DNA of 64,000 nt from Polynucleobacter sp. UK-Kesae-W10. Its GTDB lineage: Bacteria; Pseudomonadota; Gammaproteobacteria; Burkholderiales; Burkholderiaceae. The notes under the pieces are model-generated. The model worked only from the letters and a program-made list of their open reading frames with translations, was not told the DNA's origin and made no database searches. The position numbers were made by a program, and so were the translations under genes. Where the stretch lies: assembly GCF_018881575.1 (NCBI RefSeq), contig NZ_JACVQB010000006.1, positions 62,001 through 126,000 of the forward strand, given 5' to 3'. Numbering within the stretch: position 1 is the stretch's first letter; each line of letters starts with the position of its first letter. Of this stretch, positions 18,626 to 26,634 are shown piece by piece.

Positions 18626-19813
18626 ATGAGTAATTCAAAGGCGTCAAAAGTGATTTTTATGAAAACTGCTATCGCTTTATCTGTCACAGCCTTGATTCTG
18701 GCTGCTTGCGGTAAAGGTGACAACAAGTCTGCTGCCGTTGCTGCGGATGGCGTTGAAGTCAAGATTGGGCATGTAGCGCCACTGACTGGTCCAATCGCCC
18801 ACTTAGGTAAAGACAATGAGAATGGCGCGCGTTTAGCGCTTGAAGAAATTAATAAAGCCGGACTCACTATTGATGGTAAAAAAGTGGTGCTTACTTTAGT
18901 TCCCGAGGATGATGCAGAAGATCCTAAGACAGCCACTCAGGTTGCGCAAAAATTAGTGGATGCAAAAGTGGTTGGTGTAGTTGGCCATCTGAATTCTGGA
19001 ACCAGTATTCCTGCTTCAAAAATTTATAGTGATGCAGGCATTACCCAGATCTCTCCATCTTCAACAAATCCGGATTACACCAAGCAAGGCTTTAAAACGA
19101 CTTATCGCCTAGTAGCGACTGACGCGCAACAAGGCCCAGCACTTGGAAATTACGTTGCTAAAACGCTCAACGCGAAGACGGTAGCCATCATTGATGATTC
19201 TTCTCAGTACGGCAAAGGTCTGGCTGATGAGTTTGAGAAAACAGTCAAAGCTGCTGGTGTGAAGGTTGTGACTCGTGAAGCCAGCAATAACAAGGCTACC
19301 GACTTTAAGGCGATTCTCACGAAGGTTAAGGGTAGTAAGCCAGATGTCATTATGTATGGTGGTATGGATGCAACCGGTGGGCCGCTAGTAAAGCAGGCTG
19401 CTGAATTAGGCATCAAAGCCAAAGTGGTTGGTGGCGATGGCATGTGCACTGAAAAATTGGCTGAACTGGCTGGTGATGCAGTCGTGAATGTGACTTGCTC
19501 TGAGGCGGGTAAGGCGCTCTCGAAGATGGCTCAAGGCGCTGACTTCCAAAAGCGTTACAAAGAGCGCTTTAACGCGGATGTTCAAATTTATGCTCCATTT
19601 ACCTATGATGCTGTCTATGTCTTGGTAGATGCCATGAAGCGTGCAAACTCTACTGATCCAGCCAAGATTTTAGTGGTCATGCCAGACACCAAGATGAATG
19701 GTTTGATCGGTAATATTGCTTTTGACAATAAAGGCGATATGAAAGAAGGCGTGATTACTTTGTATGATTTCAAGGACAAAAAGAAAACGGTTCTTGATGT
19801 GATCAATATGTAA
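18626..19813 (+). CDS. Branched-chain amino acid ABC transporter, substrate-binding lipoprotein
   Basis: A 395-residue Leu/Ile/Val-binding type protein (type 1 periplasmic-binding fold). A lipoprotein signal with lipobox LAAC puts the lipidated Cys at residue 28. The mature part starts with IGHVAPLTGPIAHLGKDNEN, the usual LivJ-type ligand-site beginning. A strong AAAGGAG site 6 bases before ATG 18626 decides this start over the in-frame ATG 11 codons later. It is the first gene of a complete five-gene transporter set, followed by a hairpin that may reduce read-through. The actual ligand cannot be told from the sequence. Confidence 0.9.
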   Translation: MSNSKASKVIFMKTAIALSVTALILAACGKGDNKSAAVAADGVEVKIGHVAPLTGPIAHLGKDNENGARLALEEINKAGLTIDGKKVVLTLVPEDDAEDPKTATQVAQKLVDAKVVGVVGHLNSGTSIPASKIYSDAGITQISPSSTNPDYTKQGFKTTYRLVATDAQQGPALGNYVAKTLNAKTVAIIDDSSQYGKGLADEFEKTVKAAGVKVVTREASNNKATDFKAILTKVKGSKPDVIMYGGMDATGGPLVKQAAELGIKAKVVGGDGMCTEKLAELAGDAVVNVTCSEAGKALSKMAQGADFQKRYKERFNADVQIYAPFTYDAVYVLVDAMKRANSTDPAKILVVMPDTKMNGLIGNIAFDNKGDMKEGVITLYDFKDKKKTVLDVINM

Positions 19814-19822
19814 GAAACACTG

Positions 19823-19852
19823 AAAGAGCGCCGCAATTGCGGTGCTCTTTTT
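19823..19852 (+). terminator. Intercistronic hairpin with T-run between binding protein and permease genes
   Basis: A 12-bp stem with one G-T pair (19823-19834 with 19839-19850), an AATT loop and a run of five T (19848-19852). It lies 9 bases after the binding-protein stop codon and 25 bases before the permease ATG, inside what is otherwise one transport operon. It may act as a partial terminator or as a 3' stabiliser for the binding-protein message. Confidence 0.8.
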
Positions 19853-19877
19853 AAGTGCCCCTGCATTTAATTTACGA

Positions 19878-20813
19878 ATGGATATTTTTCTTCAGCAAAT
19901 CATCAATGGCTTAGTGCTCGGCAGCATCTATGCCTTGATTGCTTTGGGCTACACCATGGTCTATGGCGTGTTGGGGATTATTAACTTTGCCCATGGTGAA
20001 GTGCTGATGATTGGCGCCATGGTGTCGCTGTCATTGTTGCGTTTGATATTAAGCGTAACCAGCGATCTTCCTGGTTGGTTAACACTATTAATTGTTTTGC
20101 CGGTGACGATGGCAGTCTGCGCTGGACTGAGTTACTGGATTGAGCGAATTGCTTATCGTCCACTGCGCAATGCCCCCCGTTTAGCGCCTCTGATTTCGGC
20201 TATCGGCATGTCTATCTTGCTGCAAACCATTGCGATGTTAATTTGGTCTAGAAATCCCATGACCTATCCGCAGTTGCTACCATCTAGCCCCATTGAGCTT
20301 GGTACTACTGGTGCAACGATCACTGGCAAAGAGATCATCATCATTGTGGTGGCCTTGGCGGTGATGTGTGGCTTGTTATTTCTGGTAGAAAAAACCAAGC
20401 TTGGCAGAGCAATGCGCGCGACCGCAGAGCAAACCCAAATTGCTGCTTTGATGGGCGTAAATCCGAATCGCGTTATTTCGATTACCTTCATGTTGGGCGG
20501 GGCGCTCGCCGGTCTAGCTGGCGTCATGATTGCTAGCAACTATGGCAATGTCCATTTTTATATGGGCTTCATCCCGGGCCTAAAAGCATTTACAGCAGCC
20601 GTTCTTGGCGGCATTGGAAATTTGCAGGGCGCCATGCTCGGCGGTCTTTTGCTTGGCTTGATAGAGGCATTGGGCGCGGGTTATATCGGTGAGCTAACGG
20701 GTGGTGTATTTGGTTCAAACTATCAAGACATCTTTGCATTCTTAGTACTCATCTTGGTATTGGTATTACGTCCAACCGGCTTATTGGGCGAGAAGGTTTC
20801 TGATCGTGCTTAA
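19878..20813 (+). CDS. livH: Branched-chain amino acid ABC transporter permease, LivH-like
   Basis: A 311-residue inner-membrane permease with about eight hydrophobic segments and the LivH-type start (QQIINGLVLGSIYALIALGY). The cytoplasmic coupling region (MGVNPNRVISITFMLGGALAGLAGV) near residues 190-220 is the EAA-like loop contacting the ATPases. The ATG at 19878 is preferred over an upstream TTG that lies inside the terminator hairpin. Its last 8 bases overlap the next permease gene. Confidence 0.92.
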   Translation: MDIFLQQIINGLVLGSIYALIALGYTMVYGVLGIINFAHGEVLMIGAMVSLSLLRLILSVTSDLPGWLTLLIVLPVTMAVCAGLSYWIERIAYRPLRNAPRLAPLISAIGMSILLQTIAMLIWSRNPMTYPQLLPSSPIELGTTGATITGKEIIIIVVALAVMCGLLFLVEKTKLGRAMRATAEQTQIAALMGVNPNRVISITFMLGGALAGLAGVMIASNYGNVHFYMGFIPGLKAFTAAVLGGIGNLQGAMLGGLLLGLIEALGAGYIGELTGGVFGSNYQDIFAFLVLILVLVLRPTGLLGEKVSDRA

Positions 20814-21894
20814 GCGACTTCTTGCCAATCATCTCAATCGTTCTGCCTATCTTTGTTTAGGAGCTTTGGCATTGATGCTCCTTCCCTGGGTTGTTGGGGC
20901 GGGTGGTGGCAACTACTGGGTTCGCGTACTGGATTTTGCTTTGCTCTATATCGTTCTTGCCTTAGGTCTGAATGTTGTAGTTGGTTTTGCCGGTCTTCTT
21001 GACTTGGGATACATTGCCTTCTATGCCTTAGGTGCCTATAGCTACGCTTTATTGGCCTCCCCGCATTTGCCGCAGCATTTTGAAACGATTGCTGCTGCAC
21101 TGCCTCAAGGCATGCATTTTTCACCTTGGGTGGTAGCTCTGTTTGCTATTTTGTTGGCCGCGCTATTCGGCATGATTTTGGGCTTGCCTACCCTGCAGTT
21201 ACGAGGAGACTATTTGGCTATCGTGACTTTGGGTTTTGGTGAAATTATTCGCATCTTTATGAATAATTTGGATCGCCCATTGAATCTGACCAATGGCCCC
21301 AAGGGAATTACTGCAATTGACCCACTCCAATTATTTGGGATTTCATTTACCAAACCCCTGGACCTAGGATTTGTTCAGGTTCCCGGCTTGTATTTGGTGT
21401 TCTACCTCTTTCTGGCTTTAGCTATTGCCGTCACGATTGTGTGCCTGCATTTACAAAACTCTCGCATTGGACGGGCTTGGGTGGCCATTCGTGAAGATGA
21501 GATTGCTGCAAAGGCGATGGGTATTAACACGCGCAATATGAAATTGTTGGCATTTGCCATTGGCGCCTCTTTTGCTGGCGTTGCAGGTGTACTCTTTTCT
21601 GCTTTCCAAGGATTTGTTTCGCCAGAGTCATTTACTTTGTGGGAATCGATCGTAGTACTTGCGATGGTAGTGCTGGGCGGTATTGGGCATATTCCGGGCG
21701 TGATCTTGGGCGCAATCGTATTGGCAGTCTTCCCAGAGGTGCTGCGTGGCGTTGCCGAGCCAATTCAAAAGGCGCTGTTTGGTCATGTGATCGTTGATGT
21801 GGAAGTGATTCGTCAATTAATTTATGGTTTGGCATTGATTCTCATCATGCTGTATCGACCCGGTGGAATTTGGCAAAAGGGAGATAGCAAATAA
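20806..21894 (+). CDS. livM: Branched-chain amino acid ABC transporter permease, LivM-like
   Basis: A 362-residue integral membrane partner of the LivH-like permease. The LivM signature is visible in LGLNVVVGFAGLLDLGYIAF and in the coupling loop with AMGINTRNMKLLAFAIGASFAGVAG (written here as the segment around residues 240-264). It begins at a GTG overlapping the stop of livH by 8 bases, a clear sign of coupled translation. Its stop shares one base with the livG ATG. Confidence 0.92.
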   Translation: MLKRLLANHLNRSAYLCLGALALMLLPWVVGAGGGNYWVRVLDFALLYIVLALGLNVVVGFAGLLDLGYIAFYALGAYSYALLASPHLPQHFETIAAALPQGMHFSPWVVALFAILLAALFGMILGLPTLQLRGDYLAIVTLGFGEIIRIFMNNLDRPLNLTNGPKGITAIDPLQLFGISFTKPLDLGFVQVPGLYLVFYLFLALAIAVTIVCLHLQNSRIGRAWVAIREDEIAAKAMGINTRNMKLLAFAIGASFAGVAGVLFSAFQGFVSPESFTLWESIVVLAMVVLGGIGHIPGVILGAIVLAVFPEVLRGVAEPIQKALFGHVIVDVEVIRQLIYGLALILIMLYRPGGIWQKGDSK

Positions 21895-22667
21895 TGTCTA
21901 CGCATTTGCTTCTTGATGTCACTGATGTTTCTAAGCGCTTTGGCGGCGTACAGGCTTTGGATTCAGTTGGGCTGCAGGTCCCTCATGGCGCCATTGTGGG
22001 CCTGATTGGTCCTAATGGGGCTGGGAAGACCACCTTCTTTAATGTGATTACAGGCCTCTATCCAGCAGACTCTGGAATATTCTTGTTTGATGGCAAAGGC
22101 TACTTCCCAGAGTCCGTATCGGAGGTAACCAAATCAGGATTGGCGAGAACCTTTCAAAATATTCGCCTTTTTGGTGAGATGTCAGTTCTAGAGAATGTGA
22201 TGGTGGGATGCCATTGCCGATCGAAGGCTGGTGTTTTGGGTGCTATTTTTCGCTTTCCCTCTACTAGGTGTGAGGAGCGGGTGATACGGGAAAAATCTCG
22301 TGCACTACTGGCCTATGTTGGATTGAGTGAATATGCAGACATGCAAGCACGCAATTTATCGTATGGACATCAACGTCGTCTGGAGATAGCGCGGGCGCTT
22401 GCAACCGAGCCAAAGCTTTTGGCTTTAGATGAGCCTGCGGCCGGTATGAACGCTACTGAAAAGTTGGAATTGCGCGAGCTTTTATTGCGTATTCGCGCTG
22501 ACGGCAAGACGATCTTATTGATTGAGCACGATGTCAGCTTGGTCATGGGGATTTGCGATCACTTGACGGTCTTAGATTACGGCAAAGTCATTGCCGCTGG
22601 AAAGCCAGCGGATGTTCGCGTTCACCCTGAGGTCATTAAGGCTTATCTTGGACAGGGGGCGGTGTGA
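21894..22667 (+). CDS. livG: Branched-chain amino acid ABC transporter ATP-binding protein, LivG-like
   Basis: A 257-residue ABC ATPase. It has Walker A GPNGAGKT (39-46), the signature LSYGHQRRLEIARAL and Walker B LLALDEPAAGM. The signature starts LSYG rather than LSGG, which is normal for LivG. The LivG-type C-terminal end (KVIAAGKPADVRVHPEVIKAYLG) supports the subunit call. Its ATG overlaps the livM stop, and its own stop overlaps livF. Confidence 0.93.
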   Translation: MSTHLLLDVTDVSKRFGGVQALDSVGLQVPHGAIVGLIGPNGAGKTTFFNVITGLYPADSGIFLFDGKGYFPESVSEVTKSGLARTFQNIRLFGEMSVLENVMVGCHCRSKAGVLGAIFRFPSTRCEERVIREKSRALLAYVGLSEYADMQARNLSYGHQRRLEIARALATEPKLLALDEPAAGMNATEKLELRELLLRIRADGKTILLIEHDVSLVMGICDHLTVLDYGKVIAAGKPADVRVHPEVIKAYLGQGAV

Positions 22668-23377
22668 TGTCGTTGCTCCAGGTTCAAGATTTGAAAGTAG
22701 CTTACGGCGGGATTAATGCAGTCAAAGGCATTGATTTGCATGTCAACCCAGGAGAGCTGGTGGCCTTGATTGGCGCCAATGGCGCAGGCAAGAGTTCCAG
22801 TCTAAAAGCAATTGCCGGTTTATTAAGGCCTGCTGCTGGTGCGATTGATTTCTTAGGTCAGCGCACCAACCCCCTTCCTGCGTATGAGTTGGTACGCCTG
22901 GGCCTCGGCTTAGTTCCGGAGGGGCGCGGGGTATTTAAGCGCATGACAATCTTGGAAAATCTACAGATGGGCGCGTTCTTGAAAAAAGATCCGCAGGCCA
23001 TTGCGCAAAAATTAGAAGAAGTCTTTCATTATTTCCCGCGTTTAAAAGAGCGTCTTTCGCAGTTAGCAGGAACGCTCTCTGGCGGCGAACAACAAATGGT
23101 GGCTATGGGTAGGGCAATGATGGCCGGGCCTAAACTCTTATTGTTGGATGAGCCCTCAATGGGTTTATCGCCCATGATGGTTGAAACCATTTTTGATGTG
23201 ATTCGTCATCTCTCTGCTGCTGGCATGACGGTTCTGTTGGTCGAGCAAAATGCCAGACTAGCGCTGCAGATGGCTGATCGTGCTTACGTGATGGAGAGTG
23301 GATTGGTGACTCTTACGGGCTCTGGACAAGACTTGCTGCAAGATCCCAGAGTACGAACTGCCTACTTAGGTGAATAA
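22667..23377 (+). CDS. livF: Branched-chain amino acid ABC transporter ATP-binding protein, LivF-like
   Basis: The second ATPase of the transporter, 236 residues, with Walker A GANGAGKS (36-43), signature LSGGEQQMVAMGRAM and Walker B LLLLDEPSMGL. The LivF-specific end (TGSGQDLLQDPRVRTAYLGE) closes the gene. I chose ATG 22667, which overlaps the livG stop (TGATG); a GTG one codon earlier is possible. This completes a set of one binding protein, two permeases and two ATPases. Confidence 0.93.
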   Translation: MSLLQVQDLKVAYGGINAVKGIDLHVNPGELVALIGANGAGKSSSLKAIAGLLRPAAGAIDFLGQRTNPLPAYELVRLGLGLVPEGRGVFKRMTILENLQMGAFLKKDPQAIAQKLEEVFHYFPRLKERLSQLAGTLSGGEQQMVAMGRAMMAGPKLLLLDEPSMGLSPMMVETIFDVIRHLSAAGMTVLLVEQNARLALQMADRAYVMESGLVTLTGSGQDLLQDPRVRTAYLGE

Positions 23378-23408
23378 GTAGGCTTAGTTGGCTGATTCGG
23401 ATTGCTGT

Positions 23409-24599
23409 TTACACAGTCTGTTTGAGTAGCTCGCGCAGCATATTGCACATCTGACGAATTTCGTCATCGCTCACGTTCAAAGCTGGCATAAAGCGAAGTA
23501 AGTTTGGTCTTGGGGAGTTGATCAGCAATCCTTCTGGACCGCGATCACGGGCGAGCTCTACGAGCTTCGGGCCAATATCTTTGCCTAGCATGAGGGCACG
23601 CAATAAGCCTTCGCCACGCTCGCCTTCAAGATGAAATTCTGCGCATAACTTTAAGAGTTCTGACTTCAGCAGCTCACCTTTGGCTTTCACGCTGTCTAAA
23701 AATCCAGGTGCCAATAATTGCTCAATCACACTGATACCAACAGCAGTCATTAGAGGGTTGCCGTTATAAGTGCCGCCCTGATCGCCAGGCACAAAGCAGG
23801 CAACAGCATCTGTTGCCATTAGCGCAGCCAAGGGCACCCCACCACCAATACCTTTTCCTAAGGTCATGATGTCGGGCTCGATACCGTAATGCTGATAGGC
23901 AAAGAGGGTACCCGTTCGGCCGCAACCCGCCTGCACTTCATCTGCAATCAAGAGGATATTGTTTTCTTTGGTGAACTTACGCAGTTCACGCATGAATTCT
24001 TTTGTAGCGGGAATGACGCCACCTTCACCTTGAACAGGCTCTAGCATAACTGCAACTGTTTTATCGTTCACCAGCTTTTTCACTGAATCCAAATCATTCA
24101 GATCTGCTTTTGGAAAGCCGGGCACCTGCGGTGCAAACATCGTATCCCAGCCTGGTTTTCCAGAGGCGCTCATAGTTGCTAATGTGCGCCCATGAAAGCT
24201 ATGGTCAAAGGTGATAATTTCAAAGGCACCGTTTTTATTGAGTTGCCCCCATTTACGTGCCAGCTTAATGGCACCTTCATTTGCTTCGGCGCCGCTATTA
24301 GCAAAGAAAACTTTATTAAAGCAGCTATTGCTAGTGAGTAAATTGGATAAGCCAATCATCGGCTCGTTGTAAAACGCAGGGCTAGGATTAATCAGCTTTT
24401 TTGCTTGTGCATTGAGCGCTTCAATCATTCCAGGATTGCCATGACCCAAGCAATTGACGGCCCATCCTTGTAGGAAATCTAAATAGCGCTTGCCATTGTT
24501 ATCCGTTAACCATGAGCCTTGACCCTCAACCATCACCACATCTGGGCGTTGAGTAATGAACATTACTGAGTGGGTATCGATAGGGGCTGGCTGGCTCAT
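23409..24599 (-). CDS. argD: Acetylornithine aminotransferase (class III PLP aminotransferase)
   Basis: A 396-residue PLP enzyme of fold type I, class III. The PLP-binding lysine is K249 in TLGKGIGGG, preceded by the [13 protein letters not shown] cofactor site and the [17 protein letters not shown] phosphate-binding region. The expected reaction is transfer of an amino group between N-acetylornithine and 2-oxoglutarate in arginine synthesis, possibly also succinyl-diaminopimelate in lysine synthesis. I chose ATG 24599 ([15 protein letters not shown]) as the family-like start. It is not next to other arg genes, so a related omega-aminotransferase role cannot be excluded. Confidence 0.82.
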   Translation of the reverse strand: MSQPAPIDTHSVMFITQRPDVVMVEGQGSWLTDNNGKRYLDFLQGWAVNCLGHGNPGMIEALNAQAKKLINPSPAFYNEPMIGLSNLLTSNSCFNKVFFANSGAEANEGAIKLARKWGQLNKNGAFEIITFDHSFHGRTLATMSASGKPGWDTMFAPQVPGFPKADLNDLDSVKKLVNDKTVAVMLEPVQGEGGVIPATKEFMRELRKFTKENNILLIADEVQAGCGRTGTLFAYQHYGIEPDIMTLGKGIGGGVPLAALMATDAVACFVPGDQGGTYNGNPLMTAVGISVIEQLLAPGFLDSVKAKGELLKSELLKLCAEFHLEGERGEGLLRALMLGKDIGPKLVELARDRGPEGLLINSPRPNLLRFMPALNVSDDEIRQMCNMLRELLKQTV

Positions 24600-24669
24600 G
24601 CTGGTTTTATGTAATAAGGGGCTGTTAAGGTTTCTATTATCCAACTGAATGCGTTTTATTTTCTAGGAG

Positions 24670-25716
24670 TTAATTGGCGACCAGATCTGCGGCACTGGTA
24701 AAGGAGTCGGCAAAGAATTCTTCCTCGGGCAGATGACATTTCGATGAAAAGTCATTTCTGGCGGCATTGACCATGACAGGCGCTCCGCAGGCATAAACCT
24801 GAAAGTCCTTGAGATTAGGATGGTCTTCCATGACGGCCTGATGCACAAAGCCGGTGCGGCCCTGCCAAGCATCCTCTGGCAGTCCATCAGAAATCACCGG
24901 AATGTATTGGAAGTTCGGGATGGCTTGCTCCCAGGTTTTACACAAATCATTTAAGTAGAGATCGCTTGGACGACGTCCGCCCCAATACAGCTTGATTGGT
25001 CGATCGATCTTCTTTGCCTGCATTTGTTCAATGATGGATTTGATCGGTGCAAAGCCGGTGCCAGCAGCTAAAAAGACGATGGGTTTTTTGGAATCCTCTC
25101 TCAAGAAGAAACTTCCCAGGGGGCCTTCAAAGCGCAAAATATCTTTTTCTTTTAATGCTGGATTGCTTACCCCAAATACAAAGTCGGTAAATAGTCCGCC
25201 GGGAAGATGGCGAATGTGTAGCTCTAGTGGGCCTTCTTGTTCGGGTGCGTTAGCAATAGAGTAGGCACGGCGCTGGCCATCTTTCAGGAGGAATTCGATG
25301 TACTGGCCTGCTAGGAACTGAAAGCGTTCTGCGGCTGGCAGTTGGAGTTTCAGAATAGCGACGTCATTACTAGGTTTGGCGATGGCGTTGACGCGACAGG
25401 GGACTTTACGAATGGCAATATCGCCTGCACCCTGAACCTCACGCGCTTCAATGAGTAGGTCTGATTGCGGGTGAGAGCAGCAAAATAAAATTCCGCCAGC
25501 CGTCTCATCAGCTTTACTCAGGGCGTTATCACTGTGTTGACCATGATTTACCTGGCCCTCTAGGACCTTGCCTTTGCAAGAACCGCAGGCACCATTTTTG
25601 CAGCCATAGGGTAAGTTAATGCCTTGGCGAAGGGCGGCCTCCAGGAGGGTTTCATCCTGGTTAACAGTAAATTGTTTGCCGCTCGTTTTGAGCGTGACTT
25701 GATAAGACACTCTCAT
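24670..25716 (-). CDS. Stand-alone ferredoxin-flavin oxidoreductase (CDP-6-deoxyglucoseen reductase-like)
   Basis: A 348-residue electron-transfer protein. The N-terminal plant-type [2Fe-2S] domain has C39, C44, C47 and a fourth Cys at 79 or 80. An FAD domain with RRAYSIANAP and a C-terminal NAD(P)H domain with GTGFAPIKS follow. This is the architecture of oxygenase reductases and of the AscD-like enzymes under whose name such proteins are often filed. No deoxysugar genes are nearby, so that name is unlikely to describe its job. Possible partners are the desaturase at 14616 and the Rieske oxygenase at 47394. ATG 25716 was chosen over an upstream TTG. Confidence 0.82.
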   Translation of the reverse strand: MRVSYQVTLKTSGKQFTVNQDETLLEAALRQGINLPYGCKNGACGSCKGKVLEGQVNHGQHSDNALSKADETAGGILFCCSHPQSDLLIEAREVQGAGDIAIRKVPCRVNAIAKPSNDVAILKLQLPAAERFQFLAGQYIEFLLKDGQRRAYSIANAPEQEGPLELHIRHLPGGLFTDFVFGVSNPALKEKDILRFEGPLGSFFLREDSKKPIVFLAAGTGFAPIKSIIEQMQAKKIDRPIKLYWGGRRPSDLYLNDLCKTWEQAIPNFQYIPVISDGLPEDAWQGRTGFVHQAVMEDHPNLKDFQVYACGAPVMVNAARNDFSSKCHLPEEEFFADSFTSAADLVAN

Positions 25717-25737
25717 TCCTTTCAATAAGTCGTTACG

Positions 25738-26634
25738 ATGTTACTTATGCAATCTTTTGGTAAACCTTCAATTCTGATTATTGGCTGCGGCGACATTGGT
25801 TTGCGGGTGGCTCGACAGCTCTCTAGAAGCCATCGAGTTTTTGCCCTGACTTCTTCGCAAGGTCGCTTTCAGGAATTGAGGGGGGTCGGAGCGATTCCAA
25901 TTTTGGGCAATCTGGATCATCCAGAAACCTTATGGCGCCTTGCGGGTTTAGCGCAAACTGTGATTCATTTGGCGCCACCCCAAAATCAAGGAAATCGTGA
26001 CTACCGAACCCGTAACCTGCTCAGAATTTTAGCCCAAGGCTCAAATGCCGTCAGGCGCCTGATCTATATCAGCACTACAGGGGTCTATGGGGATCATCGT
26101 GGCGCCAAAGTGAGCGAGTCGACCCCGGTTAGCCCTCAAAGCGAGCGTGCGCAAAGGCGGGTGGATGCTGAACGTATTTTGCGTTTGTGGGGGCCTGCGC
26201 ATGGAGTTGCTATTACCATCTTGCGAGTCCCCGGCATTTACGCGGCAGATCGTTTGCCTCTCGATCGACTGCATGCCCAAACCCCAGCTTTACTGCCAGA
26301 AGAAGATGCCTATTCAAACCATATTCACAGTGATGATTTGGCGCGATTGGTGTGTGCTGCGGTTTATCACGGCAAACCTCAAAGAGTGATCAATACCTGC
26401 GATGGTGGTGAAACTAAGATGGGGGATTACTTTGATGAGGTGGCAGACGCCTATGGCTTGAAGAGGCCACCCCGTTTGCCTGCGAGTGAGTTACAAAAAA
26501 TCGTCAGTCCAATGCTTTGGTCGTTCATGCGCGAGTCTAGGCGAGTGAGCAACCAGCGACTGCATGAGTTGAAAACCCCGCTGCGTTATCCCAGCGTGGC
26601 CGATTTTTTGAAGGCTACTTCCAAGAATCCTTGA
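25738..26634 (+). CDS. NAD-dependent epimerase/SDR-type protein
   Basis: A 298-residue Rossmann-fold protein of the extended SDR group. The nucleotide loop ILIIGCGDIGLRVA (about 12-25) opens the protein, and an ISTTGVYGD stretch near residues 111-119 resembles the YeeZ-like branch. The usual YxxxK catalytic pair is not clear, so enzymatic activity is uncertain. The start is ATG 25738 or the ATG three codons later. Only 21 bases separate it from the divergent reductase gene, and its last 20 bases overlap the end of the convergent glnS. Confidence 0.78.
   Translation: MLLMQSFGKPSILIIGCGDIGLRVARQLSRSHRVFALTSSQGRFQELRGVGAIPILGNLDHPETLWRLAGLAQTVIHLAPPQNQGNRDYRTRNLLRILAQGSNAVRRLIYISTTGVYGDHRGAKVSESTPVSPQSERAQRRVDAERILRLWGPAHGVAITILRVPGIYAADRLPLDRLHAQTPALLPEEDAYSNHIHSDDLARLVCAAVYHGKPQRVINTCDGGETKMGDYFDEVADAYGLKRPPRLPASELQKIVSPMLWSFMRESRRVSNQRLHELKTPLRYPSVADFLKATSKNP

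Noticed and set aside
24670-25716. Naming the reductase ascD and linking it to deoxysugar synthesis
   Set aside because: The domain order fits many oxygenase reductases, and no sugar-nucleotide or deoxysugar genes are nearby.
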